Below, in pieces: positions 53,490 through 64,000 of a DNA stretch of 64,000 nt. The DNA is taken from contig WNNJ02000851.1 of NCBI GenBank assembly GCA_012934845.2, forward strand, positions 1-64,000, read 5' to 3'. A model generated the notes under the pieces. That model was given only the letters and a program-made list of their open reading frames with translations, searched no databases and was not told the origin of the DNA. Each line of letters opens with the position of its first letter. Position 1 is the stretch's first letter. The position numbers and the translations under genes are program-made. This DNA is from Pomphorhynchus laevis (Eukaryota; Acanthocephala; Palaeacanthocephala; Echinorhynchida; Pomphorhynchidae).

Positions 53490-54192
53490 AATTAGAGATA
53501 TACAAATTCTTACAAAATCACCTTTGCTAAGTTATCTAACCTTACCAGTAACATCGAATTGGTTGTCAGCAAAACCTATATCCATGTTAAAACTAAATCT
53601 TGGATTGCAACAGTTCCAAGAATCACATGCTATTTGATATGGTTGGGACCCCCTAAATTCGCCAGTTAACTGCACATGTGGTCAAAAATTCGATCTGAAA
53701 CATTGTCTATCATACCAGGCAGGTGGATTGCCGACAATAAGACATAATATGGTACGAGACTTTGTGGCGAAAAAACTGTCGCGGGTAAAATCCTCAGTAA
53801 CAATTTAGCCAGTATTGCGGGCTATCCCTAATGACATTAAATTTGAAAAAGGTACCACGACAAGAGATAGGAACGCCCGATTAGATATCGAATGTTGGGA
53901 GTTGTTTGGTGATTCGACGGAGCGGTCTCTTATAGACATATGTACCTTCAACAATTTTGTTCAGTCGTATTGCTCTGGAGTTTCTCAGTCGCACTTTAGC
54001 TACCACTCAAGTCGTAAAATAGCAAAATATGGCGAACGTGTAACCTTTTATCCATTTATCGTAACATGTAATGGTGCAATAAGTAGTGAAGCACAATTAA
54101 TCTTTAAGCGAATGGCGAAATTACAGATATCGAAAGTCCAACGAACCTACAGTACTTGCACTAAAGATCTAAGATCAAGTTTCTGTTTGTAA
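53490..54192 (+). pseudogene. retroelement polyprotein C-terminus with nuclease-like domain
   Basis: Readable as CTCGQKFDLKHCLSYQAGG, then RHNMVRDFVAKKL (about 53685-53770), then the open frame 53815-54192 with NARLDIECWELF, SLIDICTFNNFVQSYC and KYGERVTFYPFIVTCNGAIS. A CxC-CH zinc-ribbon-like start, RHN-x-x-RD, ARLDI and a following D-[IV]-x-[VT]-F resemble a PD-(D/E)XK-type nuclease attached to some reverse transcriptases. With 52596-52880 it is one element split by the ribozyme array. There is a stop near 53800 and a missing palm. Confidence 0.55.
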
Positions 54193-54352
54193 ATGACAAG
54201 GTCGGCTTCCATGATTCTTCGAGCTGCCAGATCCACTTTCGGTAAGACCGTTGGATGCGTATCACAATAAGTTCTAACGAAATAATCTTTCAAGAAGTTT
54301 TGACGAGACAATTTTACACAAATTTTTAAATATTATTAACTCTTGCTATAAG

Positions 54353-54745
54353 GCCCATTTGCTGGAACCTTGGTTTGTATTATTGAACAAATTATTATTA
54401 ATTAAAAAATATTAAATAATATAATTATTATAATAATCTATATCACGCAAAATATTCAGAAAGAATTAAAGCGATCGAGAGCGGCTGATTCGTTCCGCTA
54501 ATTTTCTCCTTTTATGGTCGCAACATCAACAAGTCGAGCCGCCGGGGCAAGGCTGGACATATCCTGTTTGGACCTGTTGAACGAGCGATTAGAGCGGACG
54601 TTCTTTGACGTCAACGTGTTTAACATCTTTGCTCAGTCGTTCGTCAACCGATCAATGGACGCATCCCATTGCCCATAAGGCCCATTCGCGAGAACCTTGG
54701 TTTGTATTATTGAAAAAATTATTAGTAATTAAAAAAATTTCTAGT
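54353..54745 (+). pseudogene. second nuclease-like fragment between direct repeats
   Basis: About 54530-54665 reads AAGARLDISCLDLLNERLER and TFFDVNVFNIFAQSFVNRS, the same domain as at 53870-53960 but from a diverged copy (the FFDV motif is better kept). It is bracketed by ~65-bp direct repeats, TAAGGCCCATT...GGTTTGTATTATTG, at 54353 and 54677. Confidence 0.6.
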
Positions 54746-54749
54746 TTGT

Positions 54750-55735
54750 ATATAATTTTTTAATTAAAAACGAATAATATATTTAATATTTGAGATTATA
54801 TAATATTTGATAATTTTCCTATTTTAATTTTAAAAAAATTCTAAAAGAATGACTTCATATTAATTTTAGGCTTAATTAAAATGTTTCGCAAAAGTGAGCT
54901 TTACGATTCAAGTAATTTGTAAATAACTAAATACATGTTCATGTGGATGCACCGACATCAGGTTTTATTCAATACCAGTCAAATTCAGAAGATAAAAGAT
55001 TAGCTATTCATAAATTGCTCTTCAAAAAAGAATAGCTTCATTTTATGCCTAGCGTGAATAGTTTGTGCAAGCAATCAAGTACGTTCAAAGTTAAATCACA
55101 ACGTTCAAACGCGATGTTAACATTTAAGATAACTTCATATTAGGGGACATATTAATACAAACTTATCAATACACATTTGTTAATAGAAAATGAATTTCCA
55201 ATCTTCTAGTCATATCACACAATTTCCACAATTGTTAATTTCAAATCTCTTCACGATTACTTCAAACTAATCAGGGTCTTTTAGTTCATAATTTACTTTT
55301 CTACTTAAATATAGATCTTCCCGAATATATGGCTAGACTAGCACAATGTATAGAAAGATAATCATTTATATGGCAACTTGCTAATTCATTTATAAACGCT
55401 AAGCCACTCAGATAATAAAATTTTACAAAAATTTCAAGGTTTGTTCTTGAAAAGGATAAAATCGTGTCTATAATTTTATTTCACCAAAATGAAACAAGTT
55501 AAATTCGACACGAATGCAATTATTAACGATTAAAATTAATTAATATAAATATTAATATATAAAATTAATTAATTAATATTAATGAACTGATATTGCTATT
55601 TTTAGATTGTGATCATAAATACCGATTCCTAAAACAGACAACAAATAAGAACAGATTTTAGACATTATTTTAAGATTGCAGAGCGCTCACAGAATATTAT
55701 AGACATTAATCGAGAATCATGAAAATGTTTTTAAA
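54750..55735. other. no recognisable gene; 3' side of Ran
   Basis: AT-rich. Since Ran is on minus, its 3' untranslated region and polyadenylation site should lie just below 55740; AATTAATTAATATAAATATT-type sequence occurs but I could not fix a signal. Confidence 0.4.
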
Positions 55736-55739
55736 ATTT

Positions 55740-56387
55740 TTATATATCATCATCGTCTTCAGGCAAACTTGCCTCCTGAGCCTTCTTAATTTCGAGTTCA
55801 TACTCTTCAGCAATCTTAGGATCCATCTCGACTTCAGGAGGTTGTAGTGCAGGCATAGCGACAAATTCAAGGTTTGGATCACCGACTAACTTACGAGCAA
55901 GCCATAGAAACGGTTTCTCGAAATTGTAATTGCTCTTAGCACTAATGTCATAGTACTGAAGATTCTTCTTTCGGTGGAATACGATCGACTTAGCTTTCAC
56001 CTTTCTGTCCTTAACGTCAACCTTGTTTCCACATAAAACCATAGGAATGTTTTCGCACACCCGAAACAGATCTTTGTGCCAATTTGGAACGTTCTTGTAT
56101 GTAATACGAGCAGTTACATCAAACATTATAATCGCACACTGTCCCTGAATATAGTAGCCATCTCGAAGACCACCAAATTTTTCCTGACCGGCGGTATCCC
56201 ACACATTAAAAGTTATCTGTCCTCGATTTGTATTAAATGTAAGGGGGTGTACCTCGACTCCCAGAGTAGCAACGTACCGCTTTTCGAATTCACCAGTAAG
56301 ATGGCGTTTTACAAAAGTCGTCTTTCCAACACCACCGTCACCTACAAGTACAAGCTTTACACTGACACCGTTCTCAGTACTATTCAT
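55740..56387 (-). CDS. Ran: GTP-binding nuclear protein Ran, complete
   Basis: 215 codons, ATG at 56387, ending EDDDDI then TAA. Ran is the small GTPase that drives nuclear import and export through importins and exportins and helps spindle assembly. Visible motifs: [15 protein letters not shown] (P-loop), [14 protein letters not shown] (switch I/effector), [20 protein letters not shown] (switch II with the catalytic Gln), [13 protein letters not shown] (base recognition plus the Ran-specific basic patch), [20 protein letters not shown], and the acidic C-terminus. Length and domain order are those of animal Ran. There is no intron in the coding region and no damaged residue. TTTTTCAG directly precedes the ATG, so an intron in the 5' leader is likely. 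It is the only intact protein gene in the window. The family normally has introns in many animals, so a retrocopy is possible, but the perfect conservation argues for function. Confidence 0.95.
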   Translation of the reverse strand: MNSTENGVSVKLVLVGDGGVGKTTFVKRHLTGEFEKRYVATLGVEVHPLTFNTNRGQITFNVWDTAGQEKFGGLRDGYYIQGQCAIIMFDVTARITYKNVPNWHKDLFRVCENIPMVLCGNKVDVKDRKVKAKSIVFHRKKNLQYYDISAKSNYNFEKPFLWLARKLVGDPNLEFVAMPALQPPEVEMDPKIAEEYELEIKKAQEASLPEDDDDI

Positions 56388-56519
56388 CTGAAAAACACGG
56401 TCAATGCGATAATCTACTATATCATGGGCTTATAACTAAATTTTTTTGCTTTCTTCATTATTACATAAAATGCAAAAGTTAAAAAACAAATCAATTTTTA
56501 CGTCTACAAGTTATGGACT

Positions 56520-57494
56520 GTTGGCGCTTAGATAAAAATGTTTTGACGAATTAAGGAAAATGTTATTAAAAGGATATAAATGTAGATTAAATAAAAATAG
56601 ATGTTAAGTTTGCCAATGGCATAGAGTCTATTTAGTATAACGACGAATAACCCAGAATTAATTGAAAACAATGAATTAAGGAAAATTCTATCAAAAGGGT
56701 ATAAATATATATTAAATAATAACAATAGAAATAAAATTTACAATTCATTATATATAATGACTTAAATGCTTACTATGGTAAACTGATTAATAGTAGAAGC
56801 TTAAATACACCAAAGATAAACATTTGGAAAACTTATTTATTAGATAAAATTAGAGAGAAAATGAAAATAACAAACAATTATAAAATGAAAAATAAAATTA
56901 ATAAAGATATGTATAAAGAACTTACTAAATTAAAGGATAACTATATAATAACAACTATTGACAAAGCTAGTATAACTTTGTCTTCATATGCAAAAAGCTT
57001 TATTATGATATACTAATGAAAGAGGTTAATTCGGATGATTTAAATGTAAATCAAACATATGAACGTAGTGAGTTGAGTTTAGAAACAATTATTACAAGTC
57101 ACTGTTCTATAATGGATAAAAATCGTATAAAAATTCAATCAGATAATAAAACTATACCTATATTATATTGGAATCCAAAATTAAATAAAAATACAAAAAA
57201 CCTAGGTTCATATGTAGTGCGTTTAAATGTACATTAAAACCACTTTCTGTCTATATGAATAAAATACTTAAAGTAATTAAAGCACACTTTAAAAAATATT
57301 GCAAGGTAATCGAAATTAATACTGGTATAAAACACTATTTCAGTATTAATTCTACAAAAGAATTTTTAGAACAGACAAAAGGAATAAATTTTCAAAATAT
57401 AAATACATACGATTTTAGTACGCTTTATACAAATCTAGATTTAGTAGATATTAAAGAAGCGTTAGTAAAATTAATTAATCTTATATTCGGAAAA

Positions 57495-57589
<95 letters not shown>

Positions 57590-57700
57590 ATAATAATTAT
57601 AACGCCTATCTAACAAAAATTAAACCATCAAGTAAATATAAATATATGGATAAAATTGAATTATTTGAATCCTTAAATATTATAAAAAATCAACATTATT
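56520..57700 (+). pseudogene. Naiad-type PLE copy, linker and reverse-transcriptase front half
   Basis: From about 56540 a duplicated piece of the linker (LRKILSKGYKY twice), then the segment KINKDMYKELTKLKDNYIIT, ERSELSLETIITSH and LYWNPKLNKNT, then STLYTNLDLVDIKEALVKLI (motif A). 56880-57495 is almost identical to 12530-13140, including the same TATAACTTTG frame change. A (TA)45 run interrupts it, and after it only ~110 bp of PLE remain. Confidence 0.8.
57497..57586. repeat. (AT)45 microsatellite inside the PLE reverse transcriptase
   Basis: 90 bp of uninterrupted AT dinucleotides. The matching site in other copies is the short AGATATACATATATATGTT (6143-6163, 13140-13159), so the run expanded in place within the coding sequence. 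Confidence 0.97.
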
Positions 57701-57704
57701 TCGG

Positions 57705-58415
57705 TGAAATAATTATTTCGGTGAAGCCTAGTTCTTATTTCGGTGAAATAAAAACTTGGCTTCATCACAAGAATGTATATAAAAATGTAATTTCTGATTA
57801 TGCTAGCTAAAGCTATCAAAATAAAAAATTAATTTATTTCGTTAAAGCTACAAAGTAATCTTGAAGTACATCTGTGAATTTTCTCGTCTCGGATTTTACT
57901 TCCGATAACCCAATACATAATATGATATCTTTATTATGGCAAATAAAATCTTTATTTATTATCTTTATTACATAATATCTTTATTATGGCAAATATTTAC
58001 TAAAGTTATTTTGTTTATTGAATTCTCAGAGAAGCCAACATATGATTAAATTTAATCCGAAATTTAAAGCGATAAAATGTATCTTTATAATATAAAGTCA
58101 AAGTTTATATTTGTAATGTTTTTTACAAAAATAATTTTTTTCTCAGAGAAAGAGCCAACTAATGATTGCATTCTCTCCGAACGCAATTTTAAAAGATTAA
58201 AAAACACTAACAATTATATTAAAATATCTAATAAACACATTCATGAGAACAGGATACTTCCGTAATTTAATATAGAATATTATAAATGGTGAATTTATAA
58301 TTTATAAATGGTGTTCGATTATTTGCATAATCAAACAGCGTGTGGTTCAATATCAAAATGAATAAAAACGTCCACACGACATTTGCTTCAGTTTTCGCAG
58401 ATTTCAAAATAACAT
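57705..58415. other. no recognisable gene
   Basis: Starts with repeated TTATTTCGGTGAA(AT/GC) words (57706-57750) and AT-rich DNA follows. No domain was identified. Confidence 0.4.
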
Positions 58416-58419
58416 GAAT

Positions 58420-61400
58420 AAATAAAGATTTTTTTATTTAAAGATTTATTTTACAACACAAACATAAATCGACAACTTCGTCATTGCCACCGCCAACACT
58501 TCTTCAAAACTTTACGCCCTCAGGTCCAGCATGATCTGAGGCCCCTAACCAGATCTGTGAAACGCCTTCCGACTGAACCATTCGGAGTTTCTCACCCCCT
58601 AAGAGTACAGCCGATGCGGACTACGGTCGGTAATCGCGATATGAGGAGCTTGAGAAATCTTAGTATTTGTACTAGGGGACGTCCTCTTGAAAAGAAGACC
58701 AATCCCTAGATAGCCCAAGTACCCGGAGGTGTACTTGAGTTTTCCCATTCAATGACAGATGCTAAGCCCGTTTCAGGGCCCACCTAGCTCTCTTCAGAAT
58801 ACGTTTTAGTGAATCCAAGTTAGCTTTCGCTGACCAGTTCACTGTAATGGTGAACCCCAGGTATTTTACTCGACTTGTAAGGGTGGGGAGTGGTTGATTT
58901 ACAAATATGGAGGATAGAGCTGTGAGTGAGTCTCTAAAGCTTCTTTTTAGTGACAGGGGCGCCATGAAAGACTACCACTTCCGATTTGTTGGAGCTAATA
59001 ATAAGATTGAATGAGGGTAATTAAATCTTAAAAAGAAACAGCTGATGTCCGAGACTACATTTTTGCACCTGCGTCCAGAAAACAGGGCTTTGATATTATC
59101 AGCGTATGCCACTAGATGTTGATCGCGTTTTAATTTTTTGTAAAGCTTAATGGAGGCAGCAAGATACAAGATTGGAGAAAGTGGAGAGCTTTCATGCACC
59201 CCTGTAATAGGGTAGAATTGACGTGCATCAGGTCGTCTTTATAATAGAACCGCTTGGTGTACAGCAATATCTCCACCCTGTTAACAATTCTCGAGGCAAC
59301 CCGATGGACCTGAGAGAGGAGATAACGAAGGGAATAAAGATCCAGTCAAATGCAGCGAAAAAGTCAAAAAAAAACCAACAGTAAGCTGATGACTGTTATC
59401 CTGACAACACTGATGGACTTCAACAATTGTTGAATGGACCAAACGCCATTTAACAAACCCTCAAAAACTCAGTGGGATTAGGTTAGGCCTACTTAAAAGG
59501 TCGCGGATTATACGGTCAAGGGCTTTTTCGTAGATGGATATGAGGGAATTTTGAATCGAAATGGGACGCAGGTCTTTAGGACATGACACCGATTTCTTCT
59601 TTGGTAAAAATATACGTCGGCTATAATTGATGCCTGCTACATCGGATGGTGAGGCTAAAAGCATTGTGACGGCCACTTCTTTTCTTTGATCGGCTGTCAA
59701 AAGCTGACAAACTCGAGAAAATAGTGAAGCAACGGATTTGGAAGTGGCCGGAAGTGAGCCCCAGAAGTTAATAATATCCGTAACAGATAAGTTGCTGTTC
59801 CTGAAGTCACCCCAAGTCGGAATTGGATCGGAAAAAAACGTGGCTCCATAATTATGTACGGATAGTGACTCCTAAAAAACTGTATATACTACCGGTACTA
59901 CCGATCTAATCCAATGCCCTCTCCCGCCAGCAGACAAACTTCTCCTTCTTGAATATCTTCCAGAAGGAAGCCTGAGAGGAATTAAGACGAGTAATACTCG
60001 TCCTGTCTCTACTTAGCTGGAGCCTATATCTAGAACTCCAGTATTCATTCGAGAGAAACTGCTGGAAGGAAGCAGAGATATTAAGAAGGTGTAGCATTTT
60101 TGCTAGGACTTTGAGTTTTGTTGGAATGAGATTGTAAATGCGACCTCTATAGGTAGTCGAAAGGTCCTGGTAGCTTGCCAAGATAGGTAGGAATTAAATT
60201 CGGTCAAACTCTCATTAGCTATTCTGGGGAATAGTTGGATAGCTGCCTGAAAGGCCATACTGATTGGATCAAAGTGAAACCTCCTTCTAAGCAACGTATC
60301 TTCCTCTAGCAAGAACCGTATTAAGTCATGATATGTTGTCAGTTGTTGGCGCGACTGATCAGTGCAGATGGGTTTTAACAACCAAATCTTATGTAGCGGT
60401 AATATGTTGAGGAGTGAGTTTGATGTTGAGCAATGACAGGTAGGGGAAGGTGGTTTGTGTATAAGATAATCGTTCCTATCTCTGCGGAGTGCTGCATTAA
60501 TCCAACGACAAGTTCTGTAGTTGAAGTCAACGAGTAACATATCATGTTACTTCTCCTTCTGGAGACGCGGTCTATCCGCGTCTCCAGAAGGACTATAACA
60601 TCAGCATCTCTACCAGATAGAAGTCTAAGGGTGGAAGCACCTCCCGAATTTCACTGAATAATATTAAGGGAAAATGGCTCCTGATTACTTCGCATTGCGA
60701 TGGTAGACCAGAGTAGGACGCCCCCTCAGTTGGGACAAATAGTAGGAAGGACGGCCTTCACGCTACCAGACGCATCATAGGAGATCGCTTCCCCACGGCA
60801 ATGTATTCATTTCCCTTGGGGGCCGCCACTACTAATGATTTAATCATTTTACCAATTTTGACAGGAGGCACGATGTGAGCAGATGCACTCTTATTCTTCC
60901 AATTAGCTGGAACTGGAGATACCGAAACTTCTGGTTTCTTAAACAGCAACCAGAGCTAGTTGGCAAAACGTGTATCAATTTGCTTCAAAAAGGATTGGCG
61001 ATTAGATCCAATCAATCGAATAATATCCAAGTCTGATAATCTTTTGCTAGCTTCCGCCTAGACCGTGGACTTGGCGGGGGAGAGCTGTAATGTAAATTAT
61101 ACTGATTGAAGTGAGTACACTTCTTTGACCTGGCCGAATGTGATCCACCACAGTTGGAGCACTTCGGTAGACCACAACATTTCCCACTAACTTGCAGGTA
61201 GCTTCAGATGCCACATACACCGTAGAACTGTGGTAACTGGTAACCTAACCCCTTCCAATGACCCCATTTGTGGCATTTGTTACAGTGGGGGTAGGTTAAA
61301 TTATCAATGTCAATTAAAGAGAATTTCAGATTATGGCCCAATAGAGAGTTGCAAGCGGATCGTGTAAGGCATTCGGCTACATTAATAGAAGAGAAACAGA

Positions 61401-61990
61401 AGATAATTGGAAATGGAAAGCCATTCCTCCGCATGACAAAGCGAACCCTGGTGACATTATAAAGACTTTCCAGGGTTAGTATATCTGCCGCATCTAAGTG
61501 AGGTGGGATGCTCGAGATTTTTCAAGTGGCCAGAATAGGCTTTAAAGAGATACTTCCAAAATGCGCCAATTCTTTGTTAAAATATTTAGTATAGGAAATC
61601 GCGAGGTTTCCTATACTAAATAGGAAATTTTTACCTCCGTTTCATAATAACGGATTGAGTTGAATAGTATTCTGTTCTTGAGAATTTGCCTAAATTTCCT
61701 TAGAAGATTTTTTTAGGCTTCAGATGAGCTGTGTTCAATAATTATCGGATTTTGTAATTTTGTACTGGGGGAGAGAGTTCACAATGTATATCTTGATAAA
61801 CAGATAACAAAACTTCAGTTACCGGCTCAGCTTAACAGAACTTTCTTGAGCATGAACAACCGTACTTACCAGAGTTTGTTGGCATTTTTGCAGTATTTTC
61901 AGAGTTCTTTGATCGCTCCGACAGACTTTTAACGCACATTTTTTTGAATTTCTAAGAAAAGATAAGGAATTTCTTAAATAACTAACAACC
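58420..61990 (-). mobile_element. I/Jockey-group LINE, copy B, heavily decayed
   Basis: Same family and orientation as copy A. ORF1 zinc knuckle (PHCNKCHKWGHW) is near 61290-61250; endonuclease end (MLLVDFNYRTCRW, GDFN altered to VDFN) near 60540-60500; linker (FWKIFKKEKFVCWRERALD) near 59960-59906; reverse transcriptase DLRPISIQNSLISIYEKALD near 59560; YADNIKALFSG (YADD changed to YADN) near 59110; and tail FTITVNWSAKANLDSL near 58850. The 3' end AAATCTTTATTTATT matches copy A. There are many frameshifts. Confidence 0.82.
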
Positions 61991-62039
61991 ACTAAAAAAT
62001 AACGAAAAGAGAGAAAAAAAAATGCAGTTCAAATAAGAC

Positions 62040-64000
62040 AACTCATAATAGCATTTAGTCTTCATAATGATGTCACGGCCTCAGGTCCAGCGGGATCTGA
62101 GCCCTCCAGCTAATCCAACACGCCGCTCTTCGACTGAACCACCCGGGGTCTATCACCCCCCGAAGAATCCAATCTAGGCGGACTATGCGCGGTAATCGCG
62201 AGATGAGGAGCTTGAGAAACCTTAGTCTTTGCTCTGGAGGACGTCCTCTCGAAAAGAAGACTAATCCCGAGATAGCCCAAGTACCCCAGAGGCGCACTTG
62301 GGTTTTCCCATTCAACGACAGATGCTGAGCCCGTTTCAGGGCCCACCTAGCTTTCTTCAGGATACGTTTAAGTCTATCCAGGTCAGCTTTCGCCGACCAG
62401 TTCACCGTAACAGTGAACCCCAGGTATTTTACTCGACTTGTGAAGGTAGGGAGTGGTTGATTAGTCAATATAGAAGATAGAGCTGAGAGTGCTAGTCTCT
62501 TTAATTTTTTCTTTGTCGCAGGGGTGCCATGAAAGACAACTACCTGCGATTTGGATGAATTTAAAATAAGATTGGATAGGGTCAGCTGGTCTGTTAATCT
62601 TAAAAAGAAACGGCTGATGTCTGAAGCGACATCTTTGCACCTGCGTCCAGAGAACAGGGCCGTGGTATCATCAGCGTATACCACTAGATGTTGATCACGT
62701 TTAAAATTCTTGAATAGTACAATGGAGGCAGCAAGAAATAAGATAGGAGAAAGTGGGGATCCTTGGGGCACACCTGTAATAGGGTAGAACTGACACGCAT
62801 CAGGGTCGTCTTCATAGTAGAACCTCTTGGTAAACAGTAATATCTCCACCCTGTTAACAATTCTCGCAGGCAACCCGAGTGACCTGAGAGAGGAGATAAC
62901 AAAGGGAATGGAAATGCGGTCAAATGCAGCAGAAAAGTCAAGGAAAACAGCCACAGCTAGTTGATGGCTATTATCCCTACAAAACTGATGCACTTCACCT
63001 ATTGCTGAATGAACCGAGCGTCCCTTGACAAACCCGTGAAAACTCGGTGGGATCAAATTACGCCTACTTAAATGGTCGCGGATTCTACGCGCAAGCGCTT
63101 TTTCGTAGATGGAGATGAGGGAGTTTTGAATCGAAATGGGACGCAGATCTTTGGGACATGAAACCGGACTATGCTTGGTAAGAAAATTCTACGACTAATA
63201 TTGATGCCGGCTACATCGGATGGTGAGGCTAAAAGCATTGTGACGGCCACTTCTCTTCTTTGATCGGCTGTCAAAAGCTGACAGACTCGAGAAGATAGTG
63301 GAGCGACGGATTTAGAGGTGCCCGGAAGTGGCCCCCAGGAGTTCAGGATATCTGTAACAGATAAGTCCCTGCTTCTGAAGTCACCCCAAGGCGGGATTGG
63401 TTGGGGAGATTGAGTGGCTCCATAATTATGTAGGGATAGTGACTCCTTCAAAACATTATCAAGGCCTATACTACCAATCCAACCCAAAGCTCTATCCTTC
63501 CAACAGACAAACTTCTCCTTCTTGAATATCTTCCAGAAGGAAGACTGAGAAGGGTTAAGGTGAGCGATGTTCGCCTTATCCCTGCTCAGCTGGAACCTAT
63601 ATCTAGTGCTCCAGTATTCATTCGAGATGGCCTGCCTGGCGGAAACAGAGACATTGGGAAGACGTAGCATTTTAGCCAAAACCTTGAGTTTTGTTGGAGT
63701 GGGATTGTAAATATGACCTTTATAGGTAGTCGAAAGAAACGCGGTAGCTTGCGAGGAGAGGAAGGAATTAAATTCGGTCAAATTCTCATTACCAATTCTG
63801 GGGAAGAGTTGGATAGCCGCCTGAAAGAAAGCCACTCTGATGGGATCAAAGTGAAACCTCCTTCTAAGCAACGTATCTTCCTCTATCCGCCAACGAATTA
63901 GGTCATGAGAGATGGTCTGTTTTTGGCGCGACTGCTCAGTGCAGATGGGTTTCAACAACCACATCTTATGAAGCAGTAATATGTCGAGGAGAGAATTAGT
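62040..64000 (-). mobile_element. I/Jockey-group LINE, copy C, runs off the window
   Basis: Best-preserved copy of the family. Its 3' end lies about 50 bp from the 5' end of copy B, so the two stand head to tail. The 5' part (endonuclease, ORF1) is beyond 64000. Confidence 0.85.
62073..63964 (-). pseudogene. LINE copy C ORF2, reverse transcriptase, one visible frameshift
   Basis: 63964-63068 is the linker (TKLKVLAKMLRLPNVSVSAR, FWKIFKKEKFVCWKDRALGW, VCQLLTADQRREVAVTMLLA). 63056-62073 is the reverse transcriptase: HGFVKGRSVHSAIGEVHQFC, FLDFSAAFDRISIPFVISSL (motif A), ITGVPQGSPLSPILFLAASI (motif B), HLVVYADDTTALFSGRRCK (catalytic YADD) and a thumb with VKYLGFTVTVNWSAKADLDR. All catalytic motifs are intact. 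The two frames are joined by a shift near 63160-63180, where copies A and B read KKS-x-SCPKDLRPISIQN. It is therefore a recent insertion with little damage. Confidence 0.88.

Noticed and set aside
57425-57616. Open frames of alternating Ile-Tyr
   Set aside because: Translation of the (AT)45 run.

Overview
The window is AT-rich, intron- and transposon-dominated DNA from an invertebrate animal. The evidence is a complete Ran GTPase, two spliced PAS-domain exons of an EAG-type potassium channel, RTE, CR1/L2-like and I/Jockey-like LINEs, a mariner, a Ty3/gypsy fossil and many Penelope-like elements (PLEs). Nematode versus arthropod cannot be decided from what I see. Host genes occupy under 2 % of the window.

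Layout. 1-1190 is a mariner remnant. 1195-9080 is a nest of one PLE family: a ~710-bp inverted repeat of its terminal region, one near-full copy (4054-7262) and several shards, plus a 210-bp near-perfect palindrome. 9214-9324 and 11969-12199 (minus) are the PAS exons, with another PLE copy (12203-14277) abutting the splice acceptor. 14440-17520 is an RTE LINE, 18760-19680 a ~71-bp satellite and 20239-24080 a gypsy fossil with only 52-bp terminal repeats. 25155-34265 is a stack of CR1/L2-like LINEs in both orientations, with a 16-bp minisatellite at the 5' end of the best copy. 36161-42049 holds ribozyme-like repeats, an RTE shard and a terminal-inverted-repeat element. 43297-54670 mixes two kinds of PLE, a LINE with a 12-bp target duplication, three ribozyme-bearing mini-arrays and a retroelement with a nuclease-like C-terminus. 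Ran lies at 55740-56387, followed by a PLE with a (TA)45 expansion and two more copies of the LINE.

How the parts relate. The main PLE family has its GIY-YIG endonuclease upstream of a CxC motif and the reverse transcriptase, the permuted order of the Naiad-type PLE clade. Around it are short repeats (units of about 167, 258, 368-370 and 433 bp), three of them starting with an inverted junction followed by head-to-tail units, a pattern known for PLE insertions. I infer, without proof, that PLE machinery spreads them.

The most unusual observation concerns RNA motifs in three of these repeats and in one singleton. Four sequence families contain all three strands of a hammerhead ribozyme core (CTGATGA, GAA, and a UH cleavage position) with compensating changes in helices I, II and III. 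The strands are in the order GAA-strand, CTGATGA-strand, cleavage-strand, which is not a circular permutation of the known hammerhead types and needs a double pseudoknot. A fourth covarying helix joins the two linkers. The 433-bp array instead carries an ordinary-order hammerhead with a nearly absent helix III. Everything here comes from reading the sequence by eye; no search or folding program was run.
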